A stretch of 64,000 nucleotides of DNA from Antarctobacter sediminis (GCF_019218285.1 NZ_JAHUZG010000001.1:1364001-1428000), one strand, 5' to 3'; shown: positions 11,398-20,794, counted from the stretch's first letter. Translations and numbers: made by a program. Notes: generated by a model from the sequence alone, not told the origin.

Positions 11398-12555
11398 ATG
11401 GACCTGCACAGCCAATACCTGACCGTTGCCGATCTGCGCCGCGCCGCGCGCGCCCGGGTGCCGGGATTCGCCTGGGCCTATCTGGACACGGCCACCGGGA
11501 CAGAGGCCACCGCGCGCCGCAATCGAACCGCGTTGGATTCGGTGTTGTTTACACCCTCGATCCTCGACGGTGAGGTCGCGCCGGACTTCTCGACCGCCCT
11601 GTTGGGAGAAAAATATGCCCTGCCCTTTGGCGTTGCACCGGTGGGGCAATCGGGCCTGTTGTGGCCGGGGGCCGAGCGTTTGCTGGCGCGCGAGGCGACC
11701 CGCGCGAGCCTGCCCTATGCGCTGTCCACCGTTGCAAACGCCACGCCCGAAGAGGTCGGCCCCGAGACCGGCGGCAAGGGCTGGTTCCAGCTGTATCCCC
11801 CGCGCGACCCCGAGATGAGGCGCGACATGTTGGCGCGCGCCAAGGCCAGCGGCTTTCGCGTGCTGGTGTTGACGGTGGATGTGCCGGTTGCCTCGCGGCG
11901 GGAAAAACAGGTGCGCGGCGGGTTGGTACAGCCGCCCCGGATCACGCCGCGAATCGCCCTGCAATGTGCCCTGCGCCCGGCATGGACGCTGGCCCGCTTG
12001 CGCGCCGGGATGCCCCGCATGAAGACGCTGGACAAATATTCGCAGGACATGGAGGCGCGCGATCCGACCGCCCATATCGGCTATCTGCTGCGCACCGCGC
12101 CCGACTGGGACTACCTGCGCTGGATCCGCGAGGAATGGGACGGGCCACTGGTGGTCAAAGGTGTCCTGCGCCCCGAAGATGCCCAACGGTTGGAGGCAGA
12201 AGGTGTAGACGCGATATGGGTTTCCAACCACGGCGGGCGCCAGTTCGATGGCACACACGGCGCGGTGGAGTTCCTGCCAAGTGTCCGCGCCGCCACGCAC
12301 CTGCCGGTGATTTTCGACAGCGGGATCGAGGGCGGACTGGATATTCTGCGAGCCATCGCGCTGGGGGCGGACTTTGTCATGATGGGCCGCGCCTGGCACT
12401 ACGCGGTTTGTGCCCTGGGCTCCCAAGGCCCCGCCCATCTGATCGAGATGCTGCGCCGCGACATGGTCGCCAACATCGGCCAACTGGGCCTGTCGCGCCC
12501 TGTCGACCTGCGCGGTTCCGCCACGTTTGCAAACGCGACCGTCGCGCAAGAATAG
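11398..12555 (+). CDS. FMN-dependent alpha-hydroxy acid dehydrogenase (L-lactate dehydrogenase family)
   Basis: 385 aa from the ATG at 11398; an upstream ATG at 11347, just after GAGG, is an alternative. It belongs to the LldD/glycolate oxidase TIM-barrel family. It starts with the family's tyrosine-rich first segment (RVPGFAWAYLDTATGTEAT), has the flavin-proximal FGVAPVGQSGL and the conserved Lys in LVVKGVLRPEDA. The catalytic block SNHGGRQFDG supplies the active-site His and Arg, and DSGIEGGLDILRA binds phosphate. It oxidises an L-2-hydroxy acid at the inner membrane or in the cytoplasm. Lactate is only the default guess; mandelate and glycolate enzymes look alike. Confidence 0.88.
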   Translation: MDLHSQYLTVADLRRAARARVPGFAWAYLDTATGTEATARRNRTALDSVLFTPSILDGEVAPDFSTALLGEKYALPFGVAPVGQSGLLWPGAERLLAREATRASLPYALSTVANATPEEVGPETGGKGWFQLYPPRDPEMRRDMLARAKASGFRVLVLTVDVPVASRREKQVRGGLVQPPRITPRIALQCALRPAWTLARLRAGMPRMKTLDKYSQDMEARDPTAHIGYLLRTAPDWDYLRWIREEWDGPLVVKGVLRPEDAQRLEAEGVDAIWVSNHGGRQFDGTHGAVEFLPSVRAATHLPVIFDSGIEGGLDILRAIALGADFVMMGRAWHYAVCALGSQGPAHLIEMLRRDMVANIGQLGLSRPVDLRGSATFANATVAQE

Positions 12556-12650
12556 TTTGCAAACCCCTCTTGCGCTGCGTCGCGGCACAGCCTCAAAGTA
12601 ACAATATTGCGTAAAACCGCGCATCTGTGCCGGAGAAGGACCCTCGACAC

Positions 12651-15600
12651 ATGGCTGATTTCGAAAAGATCCTGGTCGCCAACCGGGGCGAAATCGCGAT
12701 CCGTATCATGCGGGCCGCCAACGAAATGGGAAAGAAGACGGTTGCCGTCTTCGCGGAGGAAGACAAGCTGGGGCTGCACCGCTTCAAGGCGGATGAAGCC
12801 TATCGCATCGGCGAAGGATTGGGGCCGGTTCAGGCCTACCTGTCGATCGAGGAAATCATCCGCGTGGCGAAAGCCTCGGGTGCGGATGCGATCCACCCCG
12901 GCTATGGCCTTTTGTCCGAAAACCCCGATTTCGTTGATGCCTGTACCGCGGCCGGGATCACCTTTATCGGCCCGAAGGCCGAAACCATGCGCGCCCTTGG
13001 CGACAAGGCCAGCGCCCGCAAGGTCGCCATCGCGGCCGGCGTGCCCGTCATCCCCGCGACCGAAGTGCTGGGCGATGATTTCGAAGCCATCACCAAGGAA
13101 GCTGGCGAAATCGGCTATCCGCTGATGCTCAAGGCATCTTGGGGCGGTGGCGGTCGCGGCATGCGCCCGATCAACGGGCCGGACGAACTGAAGGACAAGG
13201 TGCTGGAAGGTCGGCGCGAGGCCGAGGCGGCTTTTGGCAACGGCGAAGGCTATCTTGAAAAGATGATCACCCGCGCCCGTCACGTCGAGGTTCAGATCCT
13301 CGGTGACAAGATGGGCAACATCTATCACCTCTATGAGCGTGACTGTTCGGTCCAGCGCCGCAACCAGAAGGTCGTGGAACGCGCCCCCGCCCCCTACCTG
13401 TCCGAGGCGCAGCGCGAGGAGCTTTGCGAATTGGGCCGCAAGATCTGCGCCCATGTGAATTACGAATGCGCGGGCACCGTCGAATTCCTGATGGATATGG
13501 AATCGGGCAAGTTCTACTTCATCGAAGTGAACCCCCGCGTGCAGGTCGAACACACCGTCACCGAGGAAGTGACCGGGATCGACATCGTTCAGGCACAGAT
13601 CCTGATCGCCGAGGGCAAATCGCTGGCCGAAGCCACCGGCAAGGCGTCGCAATACGATGTGCGCCTGACCGGCCATGCGCTGCAAACCCGGATCACGACC
13701 GAAGATCCGTCCAACAACTTCATCCCCGATTATGGCAGGATCACCGCCTTCCGCTCGGCCACGGGCATGGGCATCCGTCTGGACGGCGGCACTGCCTACG
13801 CGGGCGGTGTCATCACCCGCTTTTACGATTCGCTGCTGGTGAAGGTGACGGCCAAGGCGCCGACGCCCGAAAAGGCCATCGCCCGGATGGACCGTGCCCT
13901 GCGCGAATTCCGCATTCGCGGTGTGACCACGAACATCGAGTTCGTCATCAACCTGCTCAAGCACCCGACCTTCCTGAACAACCAGTACACGACGAAGTTC
14001 ATCGACACGACGCCGGAGCTGTTCGACTTCAAGAAGCGGCGCGACCGGGGCACCAAGGTGCTGACCTATATCGCGGATATCACCGTGAACGGCCACCCCG
14101 AGGTGCAGGGCCGCGCCATGCCCCATCCGGATCTGAAACCGGCCCGGGCGCCGCAGGTGCCGCTGGAAACGCCGCCCGCAGGCACCAAGACCCTGCTGGA
14201 TGAAAAAGGCCCGCAGGCGGTGGCCGATTGGCTGGCGGCGCAGAAACAGGTTCTGATCACCGACACCACCATGCGCGACGGGCACCAGTCGCTGCTGGCG
14301 ACACGGATGCGCAGCCTCGACATGATCAAGGTGGCCCCTGCCTACGCGCATAAACTGCCGCAGCTGTTCAGCGTGGAATGCTGGGGCGGGGCGACCTTTG
14401 ACGTGGCCTATCGCTTTTTGCAGGAATGCCCGTGGCAGCGCCTGCGCGACCTGCGCGCCGCCATGCCGAACCTGATGACCCAGATGCTGCTGCGCGGGGC
14501 CAATGGCGTTGGCTACACCAACTACCCCGACAACGTGGTCCAGTTCTTTGTCAAACAGGCGGCCGAGACAGGCGTCGATGTCTTCCGCGTGTTCGACAGC
14601 CTCAACTGGGTCGAAAACATGCGCGTGGCAATGGACGCGGTGCTGGAGAACAACAAGGTTCTCGAAGGCACGATCTGTTACACCGGTGACATCCTCGATC
14701 CCGACCGCGCCAAGTATGACCTGAAATACTATGTCGCCATGGGGCAGGAGCTGAAATCCGCGGGCGCGCATCTGCTGGGCCTCAAGGACATGGCGGGCCT
14801 TTTGAAACCCAATGCGGCGGCCATGCTGGTCAAGACGCTGAAGGAAGAGGTCGGCCTGCCGATCCACTTCCACACGCATGACACATCTGGCGCGGCGATT
14901 GCCACGATCATGGAATGTGTGCGCGCGGGCGTCGATGCGGTTGATGCCGCGATGGACGCGCTGTCGGGCAACACCTCGCAGCCGACGCTGGGCTCTATCG
15001 TCGAAGGCCTGCGCTTTACCGAGCGCGACACCGGGCTGGACATTGCCGCGATCCGCGAGATCAGCAACTATTGGGAAGCCGTGCGCGGCCAGTATGCGGC
15101 CTTTGAATCCGGCATGCAGGCCCCCGCCTCCGAGGTCTACCTGCACGAGATGCCGGGCGGGCAGTTCACCAACCTCAAGGCGCAGGCACGTTCGCTGGGG
15201 CTTGAGGAACGCTGGCACGAGGTGGCCCAGACCTATGCCGATGTGAACCAGATGTTCGGCGATATCGTCAAGGTCACGCCCTCGTCCAAGGTGGTCGGAG
15301 ACATGGCGTTGATGATGGTCAGCCAGGGTCTGACCCGCGCCGATGTCGAAGACCCCAAGAAGGATCTGAGCTTCCCCGACTCGGTCATCGACATGATGAA
15401 GGGCAACCTTGGCCAACCGCCGGGTGGCTGGCCGAAGAAGATCCAGAAGAAGATCCTCAAGGACGAGAAGCCCTTTACCGATCGTCCCGGCCTGAAAGCC
15501 GCGCCGATCGACATCGACGAGGCCCGCAAGGAGCTTGCCGCCAAGTTCGACGGCGTCCAGTTCGACGATGAGGACCTGAACGGCTACCTGATGTATCCCA

Positions 15601-16094
15601 AGGTCTTTACCGATTACGCCGCGCGCCATGAAACCTATGGTCCGGTGCGGACCCTGCCCACGCGGACCTTCTTTTACGGCATGGAGCCGGGCGAAGAGAT
15701 CACCGCCGAAATCGACCCCGGCAAAACGCTGGAAATCCGGCTGCAAGCGGTGGGCGAAACCCATGACGATGGCGAGGTACGGGTCTTTTTCGAACTGAAC
15801 GGCCAGCCGCGCACCATCCGCGTGCCGGACCGCAAGGCACAGGGCACCAGCGCCGCGCGCCCCAAGGCGGAACTGGGCAATCCGAACCACGTGGGCGCAC
15901 CCATGCCGGGTGTGGTCGCAACCGTTGCTGTGTCGGTCGGGCAAGAGGTCAAGGAAGGCGATCTGCTGCTGACCATCGAAGCGATGAAGATGGAAACCGG
16001 CCTGCACGCGGAACGCGACGGTACGGTCAAGGCGGTCCATGTGATGCCGGGCGGCCAGATCGACGCCAAGGATCTGCTGATCGAGCTGGAGTAA
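12651..16094 (+). CDS. pyc: Pyruvate carboxylase
   Basis: 1147 aa, full length for the single-chain enzyme that carboxylates pyruvate to oxaloacetate. The start is the ATG at 12651 (MADFEKILVANRGEIA) after GGAGAAGGA. An N-terminal biotin carboxylase (about 1-460: KASWGGGGRGMR glycine loop, EVNPRVQVEHTVTE) is followed by a carboxyltransferase TIM barrel (DTTMRDGHQSLLATRMR, metal-binding HFHTHDTSG). A tetramerisation region and a C-terminal biotinyl domain follow, with Lys1113 in EAMKMET as the biotin site. This is the main anaplerotic enzyme of roseobacters, used to refill the TCA cycle. It is transcribed alone and ends at a clear terminator. Confidence 0.97.
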   Translation: MADFEKILVANRGEIAIRIMRAANEMGKKTVAVFAEEDKLGLHRFKADEAYRIGEGLGPVQAYLSIEEIIRVAKASGADAIHPGYGLLSENPDFVDACTAAGITFIGPKAETMRALGDKASARKVAIAAGVPVIPATEVLGDDFEAITKEAGEIGYPLMLKASWGGGGRGMRPINGPDELKDKVLEGRREAEAAFGNGEGYLEKMITRARHVEVQILGDKMGNIYHLYERDCSVQRRNQKVVERAPAPYLSEAQREELCELGRKICAHVNYECAGTVEFLMDMESGKFYFIEVNPRVQVEHTVTEEVTGIDIVQAQILIAEGKSLAEATGKASQYDVRLTGHALQTRITTEDPSNNFIPDYGRITAFRSATGMGIRLDGGTAYAGGVITRFYDSLLVKVTAKAPTPEKAIARMDRALREFRIRGVTTNIEFVINLLKHPTFLNNQYTTKFIDTTPELFDFKKRRDRGTKVLTYIADITVNGHPEVQGRAMPHPDLKPARAPQVPLETPPAGTKTLLDEKGPQAVADWLAAQKQVLITDTTMRDGHQSLLATRMRSLDMIKVAPAYAHKLPQLFSVECWGGATFDVAYRFLQECPWQRLRDLRAAMPNLMTQMLLRGANGVGYTNYPDNVVQFFVKQAAETGVDVFRVFDSLNWVENMRVAMDAVLENNKVLEGTICYTGDILDPDRAKYDLKYYVAMGQELKSAGAHLLGLKDMAGLLKPNAAAMLVKTLKEEVGLPIHFHTHDTSGAAIATIMECVRAGVDAVDAAMDALSGNTSQPTLGSIVEGLRFTERDTGLDIAAIREISNYWEAVRGQYAAFESGMQAPASEVYLHEMPGGQFTNLKAQARSLGLEERWHEVAQTYADVNQMFGDIVKVTPSSKVVGDMALMMVSQGLTRADVEDPKKDLSFPDSVIDMMKGNLGQPPGGWPKKIQKKILKDEKPFTDRPGLKAAPIDIDEARKELAAKFDGVQFDDEDLNGYLMYPKVFTDYAARHETYGPVRTLPTRTFFYGMEPGEEITAEIDPGKTLEIRLQAVGETHDDGEVRVFFELNGQPRTIRVPDRKAQGTSAARPKAELGNPNHVGAPMPGVVATVAVSVGQEVKEGDLLLTIEAMKMETGLHAERDGTVKAVHVMPGGQIDAKDLLIELE

Positions 16095-16119
16095 CCCGGC
16101 CTGACGCAAAACATGAAGG

Positions 16120-16148
16120 CAGCCCCGCAAGGGGCTGTTTTCGTTTTT
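16120..16148 (+). terminator. Rho-independent terminator of pyc
   Basis: The CAGCCCC/GGGGCTG stem (16120-16126, 16131-16137) closes a GCAA tetraloop of the stable GNRA class. It is followed by TTTTCGTTTTT. It lies 26 bases after the pyc stop. Confidence 0.88.
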
Positions 16149-16296
16149 GGAACGCCTTTTGGGCCAAGCTGGCGCAAAGGACAGCGCCGCCTGTGGACAA
16201 GGTGCCTTTCCCGTTTCCTCGCAATGCGTTGCCGCAGCGTGCTGCGATGGCTATGCTTGGCCTGCTGCCAGTTCCAGAATCGGGAAGGATTCCCGG

Positions 16297-16926
16297 ATGC
16301 CCATTCGCCGGATCACCGCCCTGTCCTGCGCGCTCTGCGCCGTGGCCCTGATGGCCGTGGGCCAGCCGCTGGTGGATCCGGATGCCGATACGCTGGAGGA
16401 GGCCCGCCAACAGGCCCTGTCGCGGATCTACGACCATCCCGGTCCGGTGCATATCATCCCCGAGGCTGCGCTGCCGCCCGGAATGTTGCCAACGCTGCAC
16501 GTACGCAGCAGCGATCCGGCGCTGAACCGCGCCTTCGCCGAAGCGCGCAAATCCCTGCCCGCCGCGCTTGCCGCCACGGAAAAGCGCAACGGCTGGTTCT
16601 CGCCCTCGCTGGCCTTGTACGTGGCCGTCTTTGTGAATGCGCCGGACAAACCGATCGAGTTCGTCTGGGTCGACAACATCCGCCGCGAGGGCAAAGGCTA
16701 TCGCGGGACGCTGGCCAGTCACCCGCGCCTTATGCCGGGCAAGCGCCTGCGCACCCGCATCCAGTTTCTCAACCCGCAAATAGCGGATTGGGCGGTGCAG
16801 GCCGAAGACGGACGCTATTACGGCTATTTCACCACTCGCGCCCGGCTGCCCGGGATCGAGGAACCGCTTGCCAGCGAATTGCGCGCCTTGCTGGTCGGCT
16901 CTCCTGTTCCGGCGCTTTGGCGATAA
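16297..16926 (+). CDS. Exported DUF2314-domain protein
   Basis: 209 aa from the ATG at 16297, chosen because GGAAGGA lies 7 bases upstream. The frame runs further back without a signal. An N-terminal signal peptide or anchor (RRITALSCALCAVALMAVG) leads into a region with the DUF2314 pattern: FVWVDNIRREGKGYRGTL, a basic PGKRLRTRIQF loop, IADWAVQAEDGRYYGYFTTR. The family's function is not known; E. coli YegJ is a member. The following VOC gene starts 3 bases after this stop, so the two are probably co-transcribed. Confidence 0.75.
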   Translation: MPIRRITALSCALCAVALMAVGQPLVDPDADTLEEARQQALSRIYDHPGPVHIIPEAALPPGMLPTLHVRSSDPALNRAFAEARKSLPAALAATEKRNGWFSPSLALYVAVFVNAPDKPIEFVWVDNIRREGKGYRGTLASHPRLMPGKRLRTRIQFLNPQIADWAVQAEDGRYYGYFTTRARLPGIEEPLASELRALLVGSPVPALWR

Positions 16927-16929
16927 CCC

Positions 16930-17316
16930 ATGCATCTGGCCCTGATTTCCATTCTTGTCCCGTCTTACGAGGCGGGACTGACGTTTTTCGTCGACGGTCT
17001 TGGCTTTGACCTGATCGAGGACAGCGACCTGGGAAATGGCAAGCGATGGGTCCGCGTTGCGCCTGAGGGGGCCCAGACCCAGTTCCTGCTGGCCCGCGCC
17101 GTCGGCGACCAGAGCGAGATGATCGGCAAACAGGGCGGAGGACGCGTCTGGCTTTTCCTTCATACACCTGACTTTGCCCGTGATCGGCAGAAACTGATCG
17201 CCGCCGGCGCTGTTTTCGAAGAGGATCCACGCCAGACCCCCTATGGAACCGTGGCCGTTTTCAACGATCCTTTCGGCAATCGCTGGGACCTGATCCAGCC
17301 TGCCACTGCGGGCTGA
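16930..17316 (+). CDS. VOC-superfamily (glyoxalase-like) protein
   Basis: 128 aa, one vicinal-oxygen-chelate domain with two beta-alpha-beta-beta-beta modules. The start MHLALISILVPSYEAGLTFF and the end TVAVFNDPFGNRWDLIQP match the family's metal-site edges, though the first-strand His2 is shifted compared with many members. Members include glyoxalase I, extradiol dioxygenases and antibiotic-binding proteins, and substrates cannot be predicted from the domain. It is translated directly after the DUF2314 gene. Confidence 0.83.
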   Translation: MHLALISILVPSYEAGLTFFVDGLGFDLIEDSDLGNGKRWVRVAPEGAQTQFLLARAVGDQSEMIGKQGGGRVWLFLHTPDFARDRQKLIAAGAVFEEDPRQTPYGTVAVFNDPFGNRWDLIQPATAG

Positions 17317-17370
17317 AACGGGCGACGCAAGGGTAAGCACGAAAATCCGCACGCAAAGCGCATTTTCCTC

Positions 17371-17399
17371 TTGCCCCCCTCCGTCGCATTAGCTAAATC
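17371..17399 (+). promoter_or_regulatory. Candidate sigma-70 promoter of the tRNA-Gly pair
   Basis: TTGCCC (17371-17376) and TAAATC (17394-17399) are separated by exactly 17 bases. Transcription would begin about 12 bases before the first tRNA. TTG-start -35 boxes with weak -10s are common in alphaproteobacterial stable-RNA promoters. Confidence 0.5.
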
Positions 17400-17418
17400 C
17401 GCCCTCACCATTTGGCAC

Positions 17419-17493
17419 GCGGGCGTAGCTCAGGGGTAGAGCATAACCTTGCCAAGGTTAGGGTCGGGCGTTCGAATCGCCTCGCCCGCTCCA
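17419..17493 (+). tRNA. tRNA-Gly (anticodon GCC), first copy
   Basis: A 72-nt cloverleaf plus encoded CCA. The acceptor GCGGGCG pairs with CGCCCGC, the D stem is GCTC/GAGC, the anticodon arm TAACC/GGTTA surrounds loop TTGCCAA (anticodon GCC), and the T loop is TTCGAAT. The discriminator is U, as usual for bacterial glycine tRNA. Confidence 0.97.
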
Positions 17494-17559
17494 AATGGCC
17501 GGATCTTCAGGGGGTTACCCGCCTCCGCTGAACGAAGACCGGGACGACAAGATGGTTTC

Positions 17560-17634
17560 GCGGGCGTAGCTCAGGGGTAGAGCATAACCTTGCCAAGGTT
17601 AGGGTCGGGCGTTCGAATCGCCTCGCCCGCTCCA
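17560..17634 (+). tRNA. tRNA-Gly (anticodon GCC), second identical copy
   Basis: Base-for-base identical to the copy at 17419, including the encoded CCA, with 66 bases between them. The shared promoter and lack of a terminator in the spacer suggest one precursor transcript. Confidence 0.97.
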
Positions 17635-17709
17635 TCTGTCACTCTCTTCGGTTTACAGGGTTGCCGTCGCTGGTTAGCGTCGTTTCCAGTTGATCCCGGA
17701 GTTACGATC

Positions 17710-18786
17710 ATGAAGTCGCTTGTTTGCGCCGCCCTGCTCAGCCTTTTCCCGGCCCTTTCATCTGCGGAACCCATGTGGTTCAAATCCGTCTCCAACGGAG
17801 GAAACTGCGCGGGGTGCGGATGGACCATCGCCGAGGGCGAAATCACGTCCGATACCCCGGACGTCTTTCGCGCCATTGTCGACGGAGATGACTTTTACAG
17901 CAGGGAGATCGTCTTCAATTCTCCCGGCGGCAACCTGGGCGCTGCGCTGGAACTCGGACGGATCATCCGCGAACGCGGCCTTGCAACAGGCATTGGCCGC
18001 GCTGTGCCGATGCCGGGAACCCCTTGGTATGAGATGACCGAAGGAGGCGCGTGCAATTCGGCTTGCGCCTTTGCCTTTTTCGCCGGCGGCGCACGAGCGG
18101 CCTATCAGGACGAAAACGAAGGGTTCGCACCACGGCAAGGCACGTTGGGGATGCACCAGTTCTACACACCGACCGGGCAAGAGATCCCGAGCGCGCAGAC
18201 CCAACAGATCATGGGGCAGGTTCTGTTGTATGTGCTCGAGATGGGGATCAACGCCGAGGTGCTTTCTATCGCCTCGCGTACTCCGGCCAGCGATATGTAT
18301 GTGTTTGACAGGGAGGAATTGGCTGAGTTGGATTTGCTCACCACCGCAAAGACCTTGCCGGTGGACCTTGTCGTCGACGATGCAGGGGCCCTTACCGCTC
18401 TTTGGCGGGTCTTCAGCCCGGACGGCAAGCCCGAACGCGACGTGCAGTTGTCGTGCCGCGGCGGGAATTGGCATGTCCGGACGACACAGCACCAGCGCGG
18501 GGGTGCCACTCTTGTCGGCCTGGATCTGCTGAGGACAAACGGGGTTCAATTTTCGGTTGGAGACGAGACACACAGCATTTCCGGCAACGACGTTCTGAGC
18601 TACGCTGGCGATGGTGCCGCGCACGTCCTCGAGGTTCGGTTGCCGACCGATCCGACACAATACCCCGGTCAGGTCCTCAACCTGTATCCCTTCAGCGGGC
18701 GCAACTTCTGGATGGAAAACGCCGCGACAGAGCCCCTGCCCGATGCGCCGACACTCGCCATCCTGAAAAGGGCGTGCCTGCCGTGA
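17710..18786 (+). CDS. Exported ClpP/crotonase-fold protein (COG3904-like)
   Basis: 358 aa from the ATG at 17710 (GGAG 8 bases upstream). The frame runs back into the second tRNA, so an earlier start is excluded. The signal peptide MKSLVCAALLSLFPALSSA is followed by a CxxC-like NCAGCGW. A ClpP-like serine protease core comes next: IVFNSPGGNLGAALELGRIIRERG, then EGGACNSACAFAFFAGG, where Ser follows Asn in the nucleophile-elbow position, and a GMHQFYTP strand with a His at the catalytic position. The C-terminal 130 residues look like a separate beta-rich domain. Such periplasmic ClpP-like proteins are common in alphaproteobacteria, and no substrate is known. Confidence 0.75.
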   Translation: MKSLVCAALLSLFPALSSAEPMWFKSVSNGGNCAGCGWTIAEGEITSDTPDVFRAIVDGDDFYSREIVFNSPGGNLGAALELGRIIRERGLATGIGRAVPMPGTPWYEMTEGGACNSACAFAFFAGGARAAYQDENEGFAPRQGTLGMHQFYTPTGQEIPSAQTQQIMGQVLLYVLEMGINAEVLSIASRTPASDMYVFDREELAELDLLTTAKTLPVDLVVDDAGALTALWRVFSPDGKPERDVQLSCRGGNWHVRTTQHQRGGATLVGLDLLRTNGVQFSVGDETHSISGNDVLSYAGDGAAHVLEVRLPTDPTQYPGQVLNLYPFSGRNFWMENAATEPLPDAPTLAILKRACLP

Positions 18787-18852
18787 CTCAACTGCCCGTT
18801 TGACGCATCCGCCCCCGCGCCTATAAGGGGCGGTGTTCAAGGGAAAAAACAG

Positions 18853-19440
18853 ATGCGCACCGCCACAATCACCCGCACCACTGCCGAAACCGATATCACC
18901 GTCGAACTGAACCTCGACGGCACCGGCACATACGACAACCAGACCGGCGTCGGCTTTTTCGATCACATGCTGGACCAGTTGTCGCGACACGCGCTGATCG
19001 ACATGACCGTGCGGGCCAAGGGCGACCTGCACATTGACGATCACCATACGGTCGAGGATGTGGGTATCGCGCTGGGTCAGGCCCTGACGCAGGCCATGGG
19101 CGACAAGAAAGGGATCGTGCGCTACGGCTCGTGTCACCTGGCGATGGATGACACTCTGGTGCGGGCGGCGCTGGACCTTTCGGCGCGCCCCTACCTGTGC
19201 TGGGAACTCCCCTTCCCTACCCACAAGATCGGCAGTTTCGACGTGGAACTGGTACGCGAATTCTTTCAGGCCTTCAGCACGCACGGTGGGATCACCCTGC
19301 ACGTGGACCTGATCCGCGGCCTGAACAGCCACCACATTGCCGAAGCCGCCTTCAAGGCGGTGGCCCGTGCCCTGCGCGACGCGCTGGAAACCGATCCGCG
19401 CAAGGCGGATGCGATCCCCTCGACCAAGGGCGCGCTTTAA
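18853..19440 (+). CDS. hisB: Imidazoleglycerol-phosphate dehydratase
   Basis: 195 aa, the monofunctional length found outside enterobacteria. It catalyses dehydration of imidazole glycerol phosphate, the sixth step of histidine synthesis. The two signature metal-binding blocks are present: [16 protein letters not shown] and the later [14 protein letters not shown], together with [16 protein letters not shown]. It is the first gene of the scattered hisB-H-A-F-E cluster. The stop overlaps the stop of the convergent DUF2306 gene by 4 bases (shared TTAA). Confidence 0.97.
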   Translation: MRTATITRTTAETDITVELNLDGTGTYDNQTGVGFFDHMLDQLSRHALIDMTVRAKGDLHIDDHHTVEDVGIALGQALTQAMGDKKGIVRYGSCHLAMDDTLVRAALDLSARPYLCWELPFPTHKIGSFDVELVREFFQAFSTHGGITLHVDLIRGLNSHHIAEAAFKAVARALRDALETDPRKADAIPSTKGAL

Positions 19441-20036
19441 GCGGCGTTGGCGCGGAACGAACGCGCCAGCATCCATTCCGCGACCAGAAAATTCGGAACC
19501 CAGCACAGCCACGCGACCATGGGATAGCCGGTGTCAAAGCCGAAGGCCCCCGCCAGCAGCGGCAGGTAGAGCCGCAGCGTCACCGCCGAGAGGGTCAGCG
19601 CCGCAGACCGGACCATCCAGCGGCGGTGCTCGCCGATCCGCCGCAGCATGGCCAGTCGCACGGCCTGCGCCGTGACGCCCAGCCACAGGATCGCCAGCAT
19701 GGCAAAACCTGCCGTCGCCATGGCCCCGGCCTTGGTCCCGAAGGCAAGTGCCAGACCGGCCACGCCCGAAATCAACACGCCCAGCGCATACAGCCGCCCC
19801 AGCCAGCGGTGCAGCCCCGGCCGGCCCTGCCGGAGCCTGTCGCTGAACTGGAAGGGCAATAGCGCAAGCACAAGCGGCGCCAACCCGATATGGGCAAACA
19901 GCGCTATCGACCGTGTTTCAAGGTGATGCACCATGAAGGGCATGGTCAGGTCGACGCCTCCCAACAGGAACCGCCACGAGACCAGCGCGACCCCCAATGA
20001 CAAGATCCAGAATACCCATCGCTTTGTGTGAGCCAT
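19437..20036 (-). CDS. DUF2306 multi-pass membrane protein
   Basis: 199 aa from the ATG at 20036, with a G-rich AGGGGGG just upstream. The frame extends into the TetR operator region and that part is not coding. Five or six hydrophobic helices are visible ([65 protein letters not shown] and others). [16 protein letters not shown] and [22 protein letters not shown] carry the conserved His/Arg patches of DUF2306, reminiscent of haem-binding cytochrome-b561-like helices. The role is unknown. It is divergent from a TetR regulator that very likely controls it. Confidence 0.82.
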   Translation of the reverse strand: MAHTKRWVFWILSLGVALVSWRFLLGGVDLTMPFMVHHLETRSIALFAHIGLAPLVLALLPFQFSDRLRQGRPGLHRWLGRLYALGVLISGVAGLALAFGTKAGAMATAGFAMLAILWLGVTAQAVRLAMLRRIGEHRRWMVRSAALTLSAVTLRLYLPLLAGAFGFDTGYPMVAWLCWVPNFLVAEWMLARSFRANAA

Positions 20037-20057
20037 TTGCCCCCCTGTCCCAAAACC

Positions 20058-20122
20058 TGACAGCGTAAAATTGACAGTGTAAACTTTACATCGTAAATAT
20101 CGCGCCAGCTTGACGCTGTCAA
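20058..20122. promoter_or_regulatory. Multi-site operator/promoter between DUF2306 and TetR genes
   Basis: The 109-base divergent spacer contains a perfect palindrome TGTAAACTTTACA (20078-20090). Direct repeats TGACAGCGTAAA (20058-20069) and TGACAGTGTAAA (20072-20083) lie 14 bases apart. ACGCTGTCA (20113-20121) is the exact inverse of the first TGACAGCGT, inside TTGACGCTGTCAA. A TTGACA (20071-20076) with TAAATA 17 bases on makes a near-consensus promoter toward the TetR gene that overlaps the palindrome. This is typical of autorepression. Confidence 0.7.
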
Positions 20123-20145
20123 GAAGAGCGGCTAGGCCGATCTTC

Positions 20146-20742
20146 ATGTCGGAAACCACGGATAAGCCCCGCCACCACCACGGAAACTTGCGCAACGCCT
20201 TGATCGAGGCCGGGATCGATCTGCTGCGCGAAGGCGGGCTTGCCGCGCTTAGCCTGCGCAAATGCGCCGCGCGGGCCGGTGTGTCCCACGCTGCCCCCGC
20301 CCATCATTTCGAAGGTGTCGAGGGGCTGCGAGCCGCCATCGCACAAGAAGGGTTCCGCCGGTTCGAGACCTCGATGCGCCGCCATGCCGACGCCGGGGAC
20401 CAAAGCCCCCGTGGCCGCCTGCACGGCATTTGCCGCGGCTACCTTGCCTTTGCGCGCGACGAACCAGCCCTGTATGACCTGATCTTCAGCTTTCGCGCCG
20501 GCAATCCCCACGTTCGCCACGGCGATGCCGCCAAGTCACCCGCCTATCGGCTGCTGCGCGAAACCTGCGCGCCCTTCGTCCCGCCCGGGGTCGACCCGGT
20601 GGTCGTGGAAACGCAGGTCTGGGCCTTGGTCCACGGACTGGCGATGCTGACCCTGACCGGACGGTTCCAAGACATGACGCCCCCTGTGGATGGGGTCCTT
20701 AGCCTGCTGGACCGGATCGGCGCACCGCCAATGGCGTCTTGA
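20146..20742 (+). CDS. TetR/AcrR family transcriptional regulator
   Basis: 198 aa from the ATG at 20146. The N-terminal DNA-binding domain is clear (HHHGNLRNALIEAGIDLL, GLAALSLRKCAARAGVS, HAAPAHHFEGVEGLRAAI), followed by the helical ligand domain with the C-terminal TetR_C-type WALVHGLAMLTLTGRF. It most likely represses itself and the divergent DUF2306 gene through the palindromes at 20058-20122. Together they interrupt the his cluster between hisB and hisH. Confidence 0.88.
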   Translation: MSETTDKPRHHHGNLRNALIEAGIDLLREGGLAALSLRKCAARAGVSHAAPAHHFEGVEGLRAAIAQEGFRRFETSMRRHADAGDQSPRGRLHGICRGYLAFARDEPALYDLIFSFRAGNPHVRHGDAAKSPAYRLLRETCAPFVPPGVDPVVVETQVWALVHGLAMLTLTGRFQDMTPPVDGVLSLLDRIGAPPMAS

Positions 20743-20794
20743 CCTCCCCTGTCCTTTGGGCGACCTAGGCCGCATCCGACCAGAGGAGGCCGCC

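Noticed and set aside
12399-16130. 1243-aa minus-strand open frame opposite pyruvate carboxylase
   Set aside because: It is a GC-skew shadow of a confidently identified gene; composition is Arg/His/Gly-rich with no motif.
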